This document shows, in pieces, positions 8,315-14,415 of a stretch of 34,043 nt of DNA. The notes beneath the pieces were generated by a model that did not search any database, was not told the DNA's origin, and worked only from the letters and a program-made list of their open reading frames with translations. How positions within the stretch are numbered: position 1 is the stretch's first letter; every line of letters begins with the position of its first letter. The DNA is from Rhodospirillaceae bacterium (lineage in GTDB: Bacteria; Pseudomonadota; Alphaproteobacteria; Rhodospirillales; JABHCV01), in NCBI GenBank assembly GCA_013204045.1, contig JABMOQ010000017.1, forward strand, positions 1-34,043, written 5' to 3'. Made by a program: the position numbers and the translations under genes.

Positions 8315-8857
8315 TTAGCTCTTGATCTCCACCTTCATGGCCGATTTCTCGGGCATATCGGTCTTGGGCAGGATAATTGTCAGGATTCCGTTGATGAACG
8401 TGGCATCAATGTTCGCTTCATCAACAACTTCGGGGACATGCATCGAGCGATAGACGGAGCCGTAGTGGCGCTCCGTCAACAGGGCATTTTCATCTTCCTT
8501 TTTGGTTTCCTCTTTTTTCTCGCCCTTGATGACAAGGATGCCGTCGCTCAACGTGACCTCGATGTCTTTCTTGTCCATGCCGGGCAACTCGGCGGAGATC
8601 CGGATTTCGGTGTCGGTTTCCCGCACATCCATGGTCGGAATCATCTCGTGCCTCGCCGTTAACGTGGCGCCGAGCCTCCGGAAAGGATCAAGCTCGAAGC
8701 CCGACCGACCAAACGGCCCCAGCGAGAAGTTGGAGAAGAAGTTGTCGAACAGGGTATCGACCTCATGGCGCAGGCCCATCAATGGATGATGAATTTCCTG
8801 CTTTGCGGGAACCCCGGTCTCGGGTGTTGCGGTCATTTTCTTTACTGTTTCTGTCAT
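8315..8857 (-). CDS. Hsp20 small heat-shock protein
   Basis: Alpha-crystallin-type small heat-shock protein, 180 aa. It holds unfolding proteins in a refoldable state as large oligomers. The N-terminal arm (about 1-75) contains a Phe-rich FDNFFSNFSLGPFGR segment. The alpha-crystallin domain follows, with PTMDVRETDTEIRISAELPGMDKKDIEVTLSDGILVIKGEKK and VYRSMHVPEVVDEANIDATFINGILTIILPK. The C-terminal Ile/Leu-x-Ile pattern is approximate. Start ATG 8857 has AAAGGAGGT seven bases upstream; an in-frame ATG at 8884 lacks one. Expression may be controlled through structure over that site (see the leader feature). Confidence 0.9.
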   Translation of the reverse strand: MTETVKKMTATPETGVPAKQEIHHPLMGLRHEVDTLFDNFFSNFSLGPFGRSGFELDPFRRLGATLTARHEMIPTMDVRETDTEIRISAELPGMDKKDIEVTLSDGILVIKGEKKEETKKEDENALLTERHYGSVYRSMHVPEVVDEANIDATFINGILTIILPKTDMPEKSAMKVEIKS

Positions 8858-8906
8858 GGCGACCTCCTTTGCGCATCCGCGCAAACAGTACTGGCAAGAT
8901 GGTCAC
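8858..8906 (-). promoter_or_regulatory. Candidate RNA thermometer over the hsp20 ribosome-binding site
   Basis: In the hsp20 transcript, GUGACCAUCUU (8906-8896) can pair with AAGGAGGUCGC (8869-8859). That gives ten pairs out of eleven, two of them G-U, with one A-A mismatch, and covers the whole AGGAGG ribosome-binding site. A competing hairpin lies between them: TTTGCGC and GCGCAAA arms (8868-8874 and 8879-8885) with a four-base loop. A mismatch-weakened helix over the site is how ROSE and fourU thermometers of hsp20 genes work; function here is inference. Confidence 0.45.
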
Positions 8907-8992
8907 TCATCTCACCAATGGCGTATTGTACCATAATAAAATGTAAAATAGGTATGCAAAAACTGGATAGCTGCATTGTCCGGATCGAGACT

Positions 8993-9763
8993 CTAGCCGC
9001 CGCCGAAGCTGCGGATCAGGCTGCCGACGATCATGTACCAGCCATCAACCAGCACGAAGAAGACGATCTTGAACGGCAGCGCGATGATGATAGGCGGCAG
9101 CATCATCATGCCCATGCTCATCAGCACCGAGGCGACGACCATGTCGATGATCAGGAACGGGATAAACACCAGGAAACCGATTTCGAAGGCGCGCTTGAGT
9201 TCTGAAATCATGAACGCAGGAACCAGAATCCGGACCGGCATGGTGTCTCTTACTTCCTGGTCCGTCAATTTGGCGATATCCGTGAACAGCGCCAGGTCCT
9301 GCTCGCGGACATGGACCAACATAAAATTCTTGACCGGCAACAGGGTGCGGTCGAAGGCCTCGAACTCGTCGATTTCACCATTGATCAGCGGCTGGATGCC
9401 GGTGTCGTAGGCTTCTTCAAAAACCGGCATCATGATGAACGCGGTCAGGAACAGGGCAAGACTGATAATCACCTGGTTGGGCGGCGTCTGCTGGGTACCG
9501 AGCGCAGTGCGCAGGAACGACAACACGACAACGATGCGGGTGAATGACGTCACCATGACCAACAGCGACGGTGCCAGCGACAGAACCGTGATAACGGCGA
9601 TCAACTGAACAATGCGGGCCGTCGCCGAGCCATTCCCGGTTCCGTCCCCGCCGCCGCCTAAATCCAGCGACAGGCTTTGTGCCTGGGCAACGTCGGGCCA
9701 TAGCATAAGCAGCGAAGAGATAGCGACGGCAACCGCCGCTATGGATATGAAGCGGCGGCTCAT
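8993..9763 (-). CDS. fliP: Flagellar export gate protein FliP
   Basis: Core channel subunit of the flagellar type III export gate, forming with FliQ and FliR the pore inside the MS ring. The 256-aa product starts with a cleavable signal peptide (hydrophobic 8-22, cut near AQAQS), typical of FliP. It then has four membrane segments and the conserved blocks FTRIVVVLSFLRTALGTQQTPPNQV, LIPAF-like ILVPAFMISELKRAFEIGF and FLVFIPFLIIDMVVASVLMSMGMMMLPP. Length is normal. Start ATG 9763 overlaps the fliO stop by four bases (ATGA), indicating translational coupling. Last gene of the leftward flagellar operon. Confidence 0.96.
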   Translation of the reverse strand: MSRRFISIAAVAVAISSLLMLWPDVAQAQSLSLDLGGGGDGTGNGSATARIVQLIAVITVLSLAPSLLVMVTSFTRIVVVLSFLRTALGTQQTPPNQVIISLALFLTAFIMMPVFEEAYDTGIQPLINGEIDEFEAFDRTLLPVKNFMLVHVREQDLALFTDIAKLTDQEVRDTMPVRILVPAFMISELKRAFEIGFLVFIPFLIIDMVVASVLMSMGMMMLPPIIIALPFKIVFFVLVDGWYMIVGSLIRSFGGG

Positions 9764-10080
9764 GTGTTTCCCTTTTGCATAGATGTTTTATTTTCCCTCG
9801 GCGCCGCAGCAATAGCGCTTTCGACCAGCAATTCCGTCGATGTGCCGAGCACCAGCAGGTGCTCCGTATCGTCCCGGCGGATCAGCACCAGGCGGCGTTT
9901 TCCGTCGATGTTCAGGGCCTCGACAATGCCGAGTCGGCGAGCCGTTCCCCTGGGGGTCGGCTGGATTCCAAAGCCAAACTTTCGGGCAATCACGGTCAAC
10001 ATGCCGATCAGGGCCAGCACGAATACCAGGGCCAGTACAAATTTCATGTAGTCGTAATAATTCAGATCAACGGCGTCCAT
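9760..10080 (-). CDS. fliO: Flagellar biosynthesis protein FliO
   Basis: 106-aa single-pass membrane protein that helps FliP assemble into the export gate. One membrane segment lies near residues 12-30 (FVLALVFVLALIGMLTVIARKF). The cytoplasmic part has the FliO pattern RLGIVEALNIDGKRRLVLIRRDDTEHLLVLG. FliO is poorly conserved, but position directly before fliP with coupled translation supports the call. Its start ATG shares a base with the stop of the preceding gene (TGATG). Confidence 0.88.
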   Translation of the reverse strand: MDAVDLNYYDYMKFVLALVFVLALIGMLTVIARKFGFGIQPTPRGTARRLGIVEALNIDGKRRLVLIRRDDTEHLLVLGTSTELLVESAIAAAPRENKTSMQKGNT

Positions 10081-10391
10081 CAGTTACCCTTGGCTTTGTC
10101 ATCATCGCCCTCGATATCACCCGAGATGCTTTCATTCTGGGCGGTCAGTTCATTTTCCAGCAGATCGAGATTGTGCCGGGTGGCGACAACAGCAGCGTCG
10201 ATAACGCTAATGTCGCCAGGAGCCATACTTTCAATCTTCTTGCACAGGCCCTTGACCTTGCCTTCCAGGGCCGAGAGATCGACCATTTTCCCTTCTGCCA
10301 ACAGGCGCCGGGCGGTGGCAATGACCGAGTCGACTTTGTCGATTTCATCAAGAATCTCGGCCAGGTCAGTCTTGGCAGTCTGTTGGTTCAT
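10080..10391 (-). CDS. Hypothetical helical protein in the fliOP operon
   Basis: 103-aa soluble protein I do not recognise. It looks mostly helical: an N-terminal helix (AEILDEIDKVDSVIATARRLLAEGK), a second (ALEGKVKGLCKKIESM), a third (VIDAAVVATRHNLDLLENELTAQ) and an acidic tail. Size and pattern resemble an export chaperone or an adaptor. Its neighbours are tightly coupled: its start overlaps the FlhB-C stop by four bases, and its stop overlaps the fliO start by one. This argues for a job in flagellar export, but no function can be assigned from sequence. Confidence 0.75.
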   Translation of the reverse strand: MNQQTAKTDLAEILDEIDKVDSVIATARRLLAEGKMVDLSALEGKVKGLCKKIESMAPGDISVIDAAVVATRHNLDLLENELTAQNESISGDIEGDDDKAKGN

Positions 10392-10795
10392 GTATCTTGC
10401 TCCTCAGGTCCAGTGCCGGTGGTCTCGCCTGGTGGCCCCTCGGGGCGCATGAAATCCGGCATGTCGCCGTTGGCCCGGTAAACGTAGGTCAGTATTTCGG
10501 CGACGGCGGCAAAGGCCTCGATTGGAATTTCGCTGTCGACGTTGATAGCGCTCAGCATTTCAGCCAGATCGCTATCTTCACGGACCTTGACGCCTTGGGC
10601 GAAGGCGATGGCGAGAATTTGTTCGGCGACCGATCCGCGCCCGCCGGCGACGATTTTCGGCGCAAAATCGCTTTCCGGCAGATATTTCAACGCGACAGCA
10701 ACGGCTTCCGCCCGTCGCTGGCTTTCCGCCTGATCATTGGCCGCGATTCCATCCTGGAAACCGTCGCCGATAGGGGTGTCGTCGGTGTCTGACAA
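10388..10795 (-). CDS. Stand-alone FlhB cytoplasmic-domain protein
   Basis: 135-aa soluble protein whose residues about 28-112 match the C-terminal cytoplasmic part of FlhB after the NPTH cleavage site: AVAVALKYLP, IVAGGRGSVAEQILAIAFAQGVKV, and IPIEAFAAVAEILTYVYRANG. It has no membrane part and no NPTH. Such FhlB/YlqH-type paralogues are known beside flagellar genes, and in some species can stand in for the cleaved FlhB C-fragment. The start appears to be TTG 10795 with AAAAGG close upstream. Full-length flhB is present at 13297, so this is an addition and not a split gene. First gene of the leftward operon. Confidence 0.8.
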   Translation of the reverse strand: MSDTDDTPIGDGFQDGIAANDQAESQRRAEAVAVALKYLPESDFAPKIVAGGRGSVAEQILAIAFAQGVKVREDSDLAEMLSAINVDSEIPIEAFAAVAEILTYVYRANGDMPDFMRPEGPPGETTGTGPEEQDT

Positions 10796-11048
10796 TGCCT
10801 TTTACCCGGCCTTTGTTCTGGCCTATTACCGCAAGCTTTAGCCCATAAATCCCAACGCGATCCTGGGCCTACATGCTTAATATTTGTTTAAGTAAAAGCG
10901 GTGGTGGCAGCCAATTCATTGAGTCTTTCCAGCCGTTTACTCAATGTTAAGCGTTGCCCCCGGATACTCAGGGCTAGGCAAAAGAACCCTTCACCGATTT
11001 GGGACCGGCGGGGTGCTTTTATAGGAAACATAGGGCGAGTGGGTGCTC
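10796..11048. promoter_or_regulatory. Divergent flagellar promoter region with CtrA-type site
   Basis: This intergenic region separates the leftward FlhB-C/fliO/fliP operon from the rightward flgB operon. It holds TTAATATTTGTTTAA at 10877-10891, a perfect TTAA-N7-TTAA match to the CtrA full site. It also holds a perfect 8-base dyad CATTGAGT / ACTCAATG (10917-10924 and 10939-10946). No confident sigma-54 or sigma-28 promoter was found by eye. Direct control by CtrA is inference from the motif and the nearby cckA. Confidence 0.6.
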
Positions 11049-11453
11049 ATGGAACTCGATAAAATTACGCTGTTAAGCGTCGTCAAGAAGCGTCTCAACT
11101 GGCTTAGCCAGCGCCAGGAGGTGCTGGCCCAGAACATCGCCAATGCAGATACCCCCAATTACAAGCCCAGCGATCTGAGGCCGTATAATTTTGCCGAGAT
11201 GGTTCGGGCCGAAAGAACACAGCTCAACCTGAATGTCAGCGAACCGGGGCATATATCCGGCGACCGCAAGCGCCTCCGCGATTTTTCGATGGTAACAGAA
11301 CGTCGCCCCTTTGAAACGGCACCGAACGGAAATGCCGTGATCCTCGAAGAGCAGATGGCCAAGATCGGCGAGACACAGTTCAACCACAGCTTTATGACGG
11401 AAATATACAAGAAGCATCTGAGGATGCTGAAGATGGCCATAGGTAACAGGTAG
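11049..11453 (+). CDS. flgB: Flagellar proximal rod protein FlgB
   Basis: Rod subunit exported by the flagellar apparatus and placed at the base of the rod on the FliE adaptor. The 134-aa product has the N-terminal RQEVLAQNIANADTPNYKPSDL block, the hallmark of rod and hook proteins, and a C-terminal helix (SFMTEIYKKHLRMLKMAIGNR) that packs in the rod core. Start ATG 11049 is preferred; an in-frame GTG at 11043 is possible. The last codons and stop are part of a 12-base tandem repeat. First gene of the rightward operon. Confidence 0.95.
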   Translation: MELDKITLLSVVKKRLNWLSQRQEVLAQNIANADTPNYKPSDLRPYNFAEMVRAERTQLNLNVSEPGHISGDRKRLRDFSMVTERRPFETAPNGNAVILEEQMAKIGETQFNHSFMTEIYKKHLRMLKMAIGNR

Positions 11454-11477
11454 GGTAACAGGTAGGGCAACAGGTAA
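11442..11477 (+). repeat. Three tandem 12-base repeats over the flgB stop
   Basis: Units at 11442-11453, 11454-11465 and 11466-11477. The first two are identical (GGTAACAGGTAG); the third is GGCAACAGGTAA. Each unit reads Gly-Asn-Arg-stop in the flgB frame, so the gene's last four codons including the stop were copied twice into the flgB-flgC spacer. Confidence 0.95.
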
Positions 11478-11485
11478 AAACGAAA

Positions 11486-11896
11486 ATGGATGACCTTTTA
11501 AAAACAATGCAGATATCTGCGGCCGGCATGCGGGCGCAAGGCACACGCCTGAGGACGATTTCCGAAAATATCGCCAATGCCGCATCGTTGCCAAACAGCC
11601 CCGGAGAAGATCCCTATCGGCGCAAGGTGATAACGTTCAAAAACGTGCTCGACCGGGCCACCGGCCTTGAAGTTGTTCGCGCCGACAAGATCATTCATGA
11701 CAAGTCGAAATTTTCAAAGCAGTTCGATCCGTCGCACCCGGCCGCCGATGCCGATGGATATGTGCAGACGCCGAACGTCAACACGCTGATCGAGATGATG
11801 GACATGCGCGAAGCGCAGCGGTCATACGAGGCAAACCTAAACGTTATCAAGTCATCAAAGGCGATGCTTAACAGCACTCTTGACGTCCTCAGGTAG
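11486..11896 (+). CDS. flgC: Flagellar proximal rod protein FlgC
   Basis: 136-aa rod subunit. N-terminal block MQISAAGMRAQGTRLRTISENIANA and C-terminal block TPNVNTLIEMMDMREAQRSYEANLNVIKSSKAMLNSTLDVL are diagnostic for FlgC; both pack as coiled helices in the rod. A short beta region between them is typical. Start ATG 11486. The gene follows flgB after a 32-base spacer largely made of the tandem repeat. Confidence 0.96.
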   Translation: MDDLLKTMQISAAGMRAQGTRLRTISENIANAASLPNSPGEDPYRRKVITFKNVLDRATGLEVVRADKIIHDKSKFSKQFDPSHPAADADGYVQTPNVNTLIEMMDMREAQRSYEANLNVIKSSKAMLNSTLDVLR

Positions 11897-11932
11897 GGCG
11901 TTGGAACAGACCCGGGGAAACAGGAGCATTTA

Positions 11933-12250
11933 ATGGTATCGCAAGTACAGAACATAGCAAACGCGGCGGCGGCATACGCCAAGGCACCCGGCAGTCAGGC
12001 CGCCAGCATGGACATCAGTGGCGCGTCCAAAGGCCCCACCTTCGCCGACATGGTCAAGGGAACGATCCATCAGGCCATCAATACACAACAGCAAAGCGAG
12101 GCCGTGTCCCTTGCCGCAATCAATGACCGCGCCGATATCACCCAGGTCGTCACCGCCGTGGCCGAGGCCGAGGTGACGTTGCAGGCCGTCGTCGCCATAC
12201 GTGACAAGGTTATAGATGCGTACAGGGAAATTCTCAGAATGCCGGTCTAG
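11933..12250 (+). CDS. fliE: Flagellar hook-basal body protein FliE
   Basis: 105-aa adaptor that joins the MS ring and export gate to the rod. The N-terminal half is Ala-rich. The conserved core FADMVKGTIHQAINTQQQSEAVSLAAINDRADITQVVTAVAEAEVTLQAVVAIRDKVIDAYREILRMPV fits FliE throughout. Start ATG 11933 has CAGGAG at 11921-11926. It lies between flgC and fliQ in the common alphaproteobacterial order flgB-flgC-fliE-fliQ-fliR-flhB. Confidence 0.95.
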   Translation: MVSQVQNIANAAAAYAKAPGSQAASMDISGASKGPTFADMVKGTIHQAINTQQQSEAVSLAAINDRADITQVVTAVAEAEVTLQAVVAIRDKVIDAYREILRMPV

Positions 12251-12253
12251 TCC

Positions 12254-12520
12254 ATGAATGAAGCCATGGTCCTCGAGATCGGGCGGGAAGCCCTTGTCGT
12301 CATATTAAAGACGGCCGGTCCGATTATGCTGGCGGGACTTATCATCGGCCTGATCATCGCACTTTTCCAGGCGCTGACGACAATTCAGGAACTGACTCTG
12401 ACGTTCGTTCCGAAAATCATCGTCATTTTTATCGCCGTCGTCGTGTTTCTGCCGTTTATGATGACGACGGTTATCGAGTTCAGCAATCGATTGTTCGAAC
12501 GCATGACCACACTGGGGTAG
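12254..12520 (+). CDS. fliQ: Flagellar export gate protein FliQ
   Basis: 88-aa two-pass membrane protein forming part of the export pore around FliP. Hydrophobic helices at about residues 18-40 and 52-72 enclose the conserved LFQALTTIQELTLTFVPKI motif, which is diagnostic. Length is normal. ATG 12254 lies three bases after the fliE stop, so translation is probably coupled. Confidence 0.96.
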   Translation: MNEAMVLEIGREALVVILKTAGPIMLAGLIIGLIIALFQALTTIQELTLTFVPKIIVIFIAVVVFLPFMMTTVIEFSNRLFERMTTLG

Positions 12521-12525
12521 AAATT

Positions 12526-13287
12526 ATGTTGGGCGATATCCTGGAACTCAACATTTTTGCTTTTTTCCTTGTTTTCGCGCGCATCGGTTCGGCAATCATG
12601 ATGATGCCGGGATTCAGCACCTCCTATGTCACACCAAGGGCCCGGCTGGGCATTGCGCTTGGCCTGAGTTTCCTGATGACGCCGTTCCTGATCGCCGGCC
12701 TTCCCGGCCTGCCGTCGACGCCGATCGCCTTGTTTTTGTTGTTGCTGGGTGAAATCATTATTGGCCTGTTTTTTGGCGTTACCCTTCGAGTTCTGGTCAG
12801 CGCCATGCAGACGGCGGGCTCGTTGATCGCGCTGTTTTCGTCCTTGGCCAACGCCCTGATTCGTGACCCGATTGCTGAACAGCAAAGCTCGTTGATATCA
12901 TCGTTCCTGACGACGTTGGCCATTACCCTGATTTTTGTCAGCGGCATGCATCACCTGATGATCCGCGGCATCGTTGAAAGCTACACCTTGTTCGTGCCAG
13001 GCCAGCCGCTACCCTTCGGTGACTTCACTGAACTGCTGGCGCACCGGGTCAGCGATAGCTTCAACCTTGGTGTGCAGTTATCGGCACCGTTTATCGTGTC
13101 GGCCCTGGTTTACTATATCGGACTGGGCATTCTTGGTCGGCTGATGCCGGTGCTGCCGGTATTCTTTGTCGCCATGCCGATTCAGATAGCTGGCCAGATC
13201 ACGTTGATGGCTATGGGTCTGTCCCTGTCGATGATGTATTTTCTGTCGCGGTTTGAAGCCGGCATAATTCCATTTTTAGAACCCTAG
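12526..13287 (+). CDS. fliR: Flagellar export gate protein FliR
   Basis: 253-aa integral membrane protein, a single copy of which completes the FliP5-FliQ4-FliR1 gate. It has about six hydrophobic segments and the family blocks FARIGSAIMMMPGFSTSYVTPRARLGIALGL, LLLGEIIIGLFFGVTLRVLVSAMQTAGSLIA and a PVFFVAMPIQIAGQI stretch near the C-terminus. Start ATG 12526 is five bases after the fliQ stop, and the stop lies nine bases before flhB. Confidence 0.95.
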   Translation: MLGDILELNIFAFFLVFARIGSAIMMMPGFSTSYVTPRARLGIALGLSFLMTPFLIAGLPGLPSTPIALFLLLLGEIIIGLFFGVTLRVLVSAMQTAGSLIALFSSLANALIRDPIAEQQSSLISSFLTTLAITLIFVSGMHHLMIRGIVESYTLFVPGQPLPFGDFTELLAHRVSDSFNLGVQLSAPFIVSALVYYIGLGILGRLMPVLPVFFVAMPIQIAGQITLMAMGLSLSMMYFLSRFEAGIIPFLEP

Positions 13288-13296
13288 GAGCCCGTC

Positions 13297-14388
13297 TTGG
13301 CTGAAGAAGAAGACGACGCACAAAAAACAGAAGACCCAACAGATAAAAAGTTGGCAAAGGCCAAAGAAAAAGGCCAGATGGCAACATCGCAGGAAGTTAA
13401 GAGCTTCGCTGTTCTGCTCGGCGCCGCTTTCGGGTTGCTGATTCTGGCGCCGGGACTTGCCACCAATATCCGCCTTCTGGGTTTCACGTTTATTCAAAGC
13501 CCGCATGCTTTTTTGTTTGATTTTGAAAGCCTGCGTCAGGTGTTCGCCGACGTTCTGATCGAGCTCGGCATCATTCTTTCGCCCTTATTCGGCGGCATGG
13601 TGGTGTTGGCCATCGTCTCGAACGTGGCGCAGACAGGCCTGATCTGGTCAACAAAAAAAATCCAACCGGAACTCAGCAAGATAAGTATCCTTAAGGGCTT
13701 TAAAAGGATGTTCGGGGTGCGCTCATCGGTCGAATTCGTGAAAGGAATACTGAAGATTTGCCTGGTGACGATCGTGGGTGTCATATTGGCGGCTCCGTTT
13801 CTGAGCGATATCACGATGTTCGCCGTGCGCGATATTTCCGAGACCCTGGACCGGATATTGATCATCTCGATCTGGTTTTTCACCGGTTCCACGATCGTCA
13901 TGGCGGTCATCGCCGCCCTCGACTTTGCTTTCCAGAAGCAGCAGATGACCAAGCAGTTGAAGATGAGCAAGCAGGAGGTCAAGGAAGAACACAAGCAATC
14001 TGAAGGTGACCCGCACGTTAAGGCGCGAATTCGCCAGATCCGTATGGAGCGCGCCCAGCAACGGATGATGGCCTCGGTCCCCGAAGCCGACGTGGTGATC
14101 ACCAACCCGACCCACTATGCGGTGGCGCTCAAATACAAGATGGACTCGATGCAGGTGCCGATGCTGATCGCCAAGGGCATGGATACCCTGGCCTTCAAAA
14201 TCAGAGAGGTGGCCGAGGAAAACGACATCCCGATCGTCGAAAATCCGCCCCTTGCCCGCGCCCTTCACGCCGCCGTCGAGCTCGACGAGGAAATCCCGGC
14301 CGAACATTACATGGCCGTCGCCGAGGTTATCGGCTATGTCATGCGTTTGCGGGGCGAGCTGCCACCACTCAGTCAGCAGGGCCCCTGA
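13297..14388 (+). CDS. flhB: Flagellar export switch protein FlhB
   Basis: 363-aa export apparatus protein that sets substrate order from rod/hook to filament after self-cleavage. The N-terminus is the typical EDDAQKTEDPTDKKLAKAKEKGQMATSQEV. Four membrane segments follow to about residue 210, then a charged linker, then the cytoplasmic domain. The self-cleavage motif N270-P-T-H is intact, followed by YAVALKYKMD and VPIVENPPLARALHAAVELDEEIP. Start is TTG 13297 with TAGGAG at 13285-13290. It is the full-length partner of the stand-alone FlhB-C protein at 10388. Confidence 0.96.
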   Translation: MAEEEDDAQKTEDPTDKKLAKAKEKGQMATSQEVKSFAVLLGAAFGLLILAPGLATNIRLLGFTFIQSPHAFLFDFESLRQVFADVLIELGIILSPLFGGMVVLAIVSNVAQTGLIWSTKKIQPELSKISILKGFKRMFGVRSSVEFVKGILKICLVTIVGVILAAPFLSDITMFAVRDISETLDRILIISIWFFTGSTIVMAVIAALDFAFQKQQMTKQLKMSKQEVKEEHKQSEGDPHVKARIRQIRMERAQQRMMASVPEADVVITNPTHYAVALKYKMDSMQVPMLIAKGMDTLAFKIREVAEENDIPIVENPPLARALHAAVELDEEIPAEHYMAVAEVIGYVMRLRGELPPLSQQGP

Positions 14389-14415
14389 GCCGCCAACGTC
14401 TATGTAGGGGAAAAT

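Noticed and set aside
11005-11025. Possible sigma-54 promoter (GG and GC elements) before flgB
   Set aside because: Spacing between GG and GC is 11-12 bases where 10 is needed, and the flanking consensus is poor.
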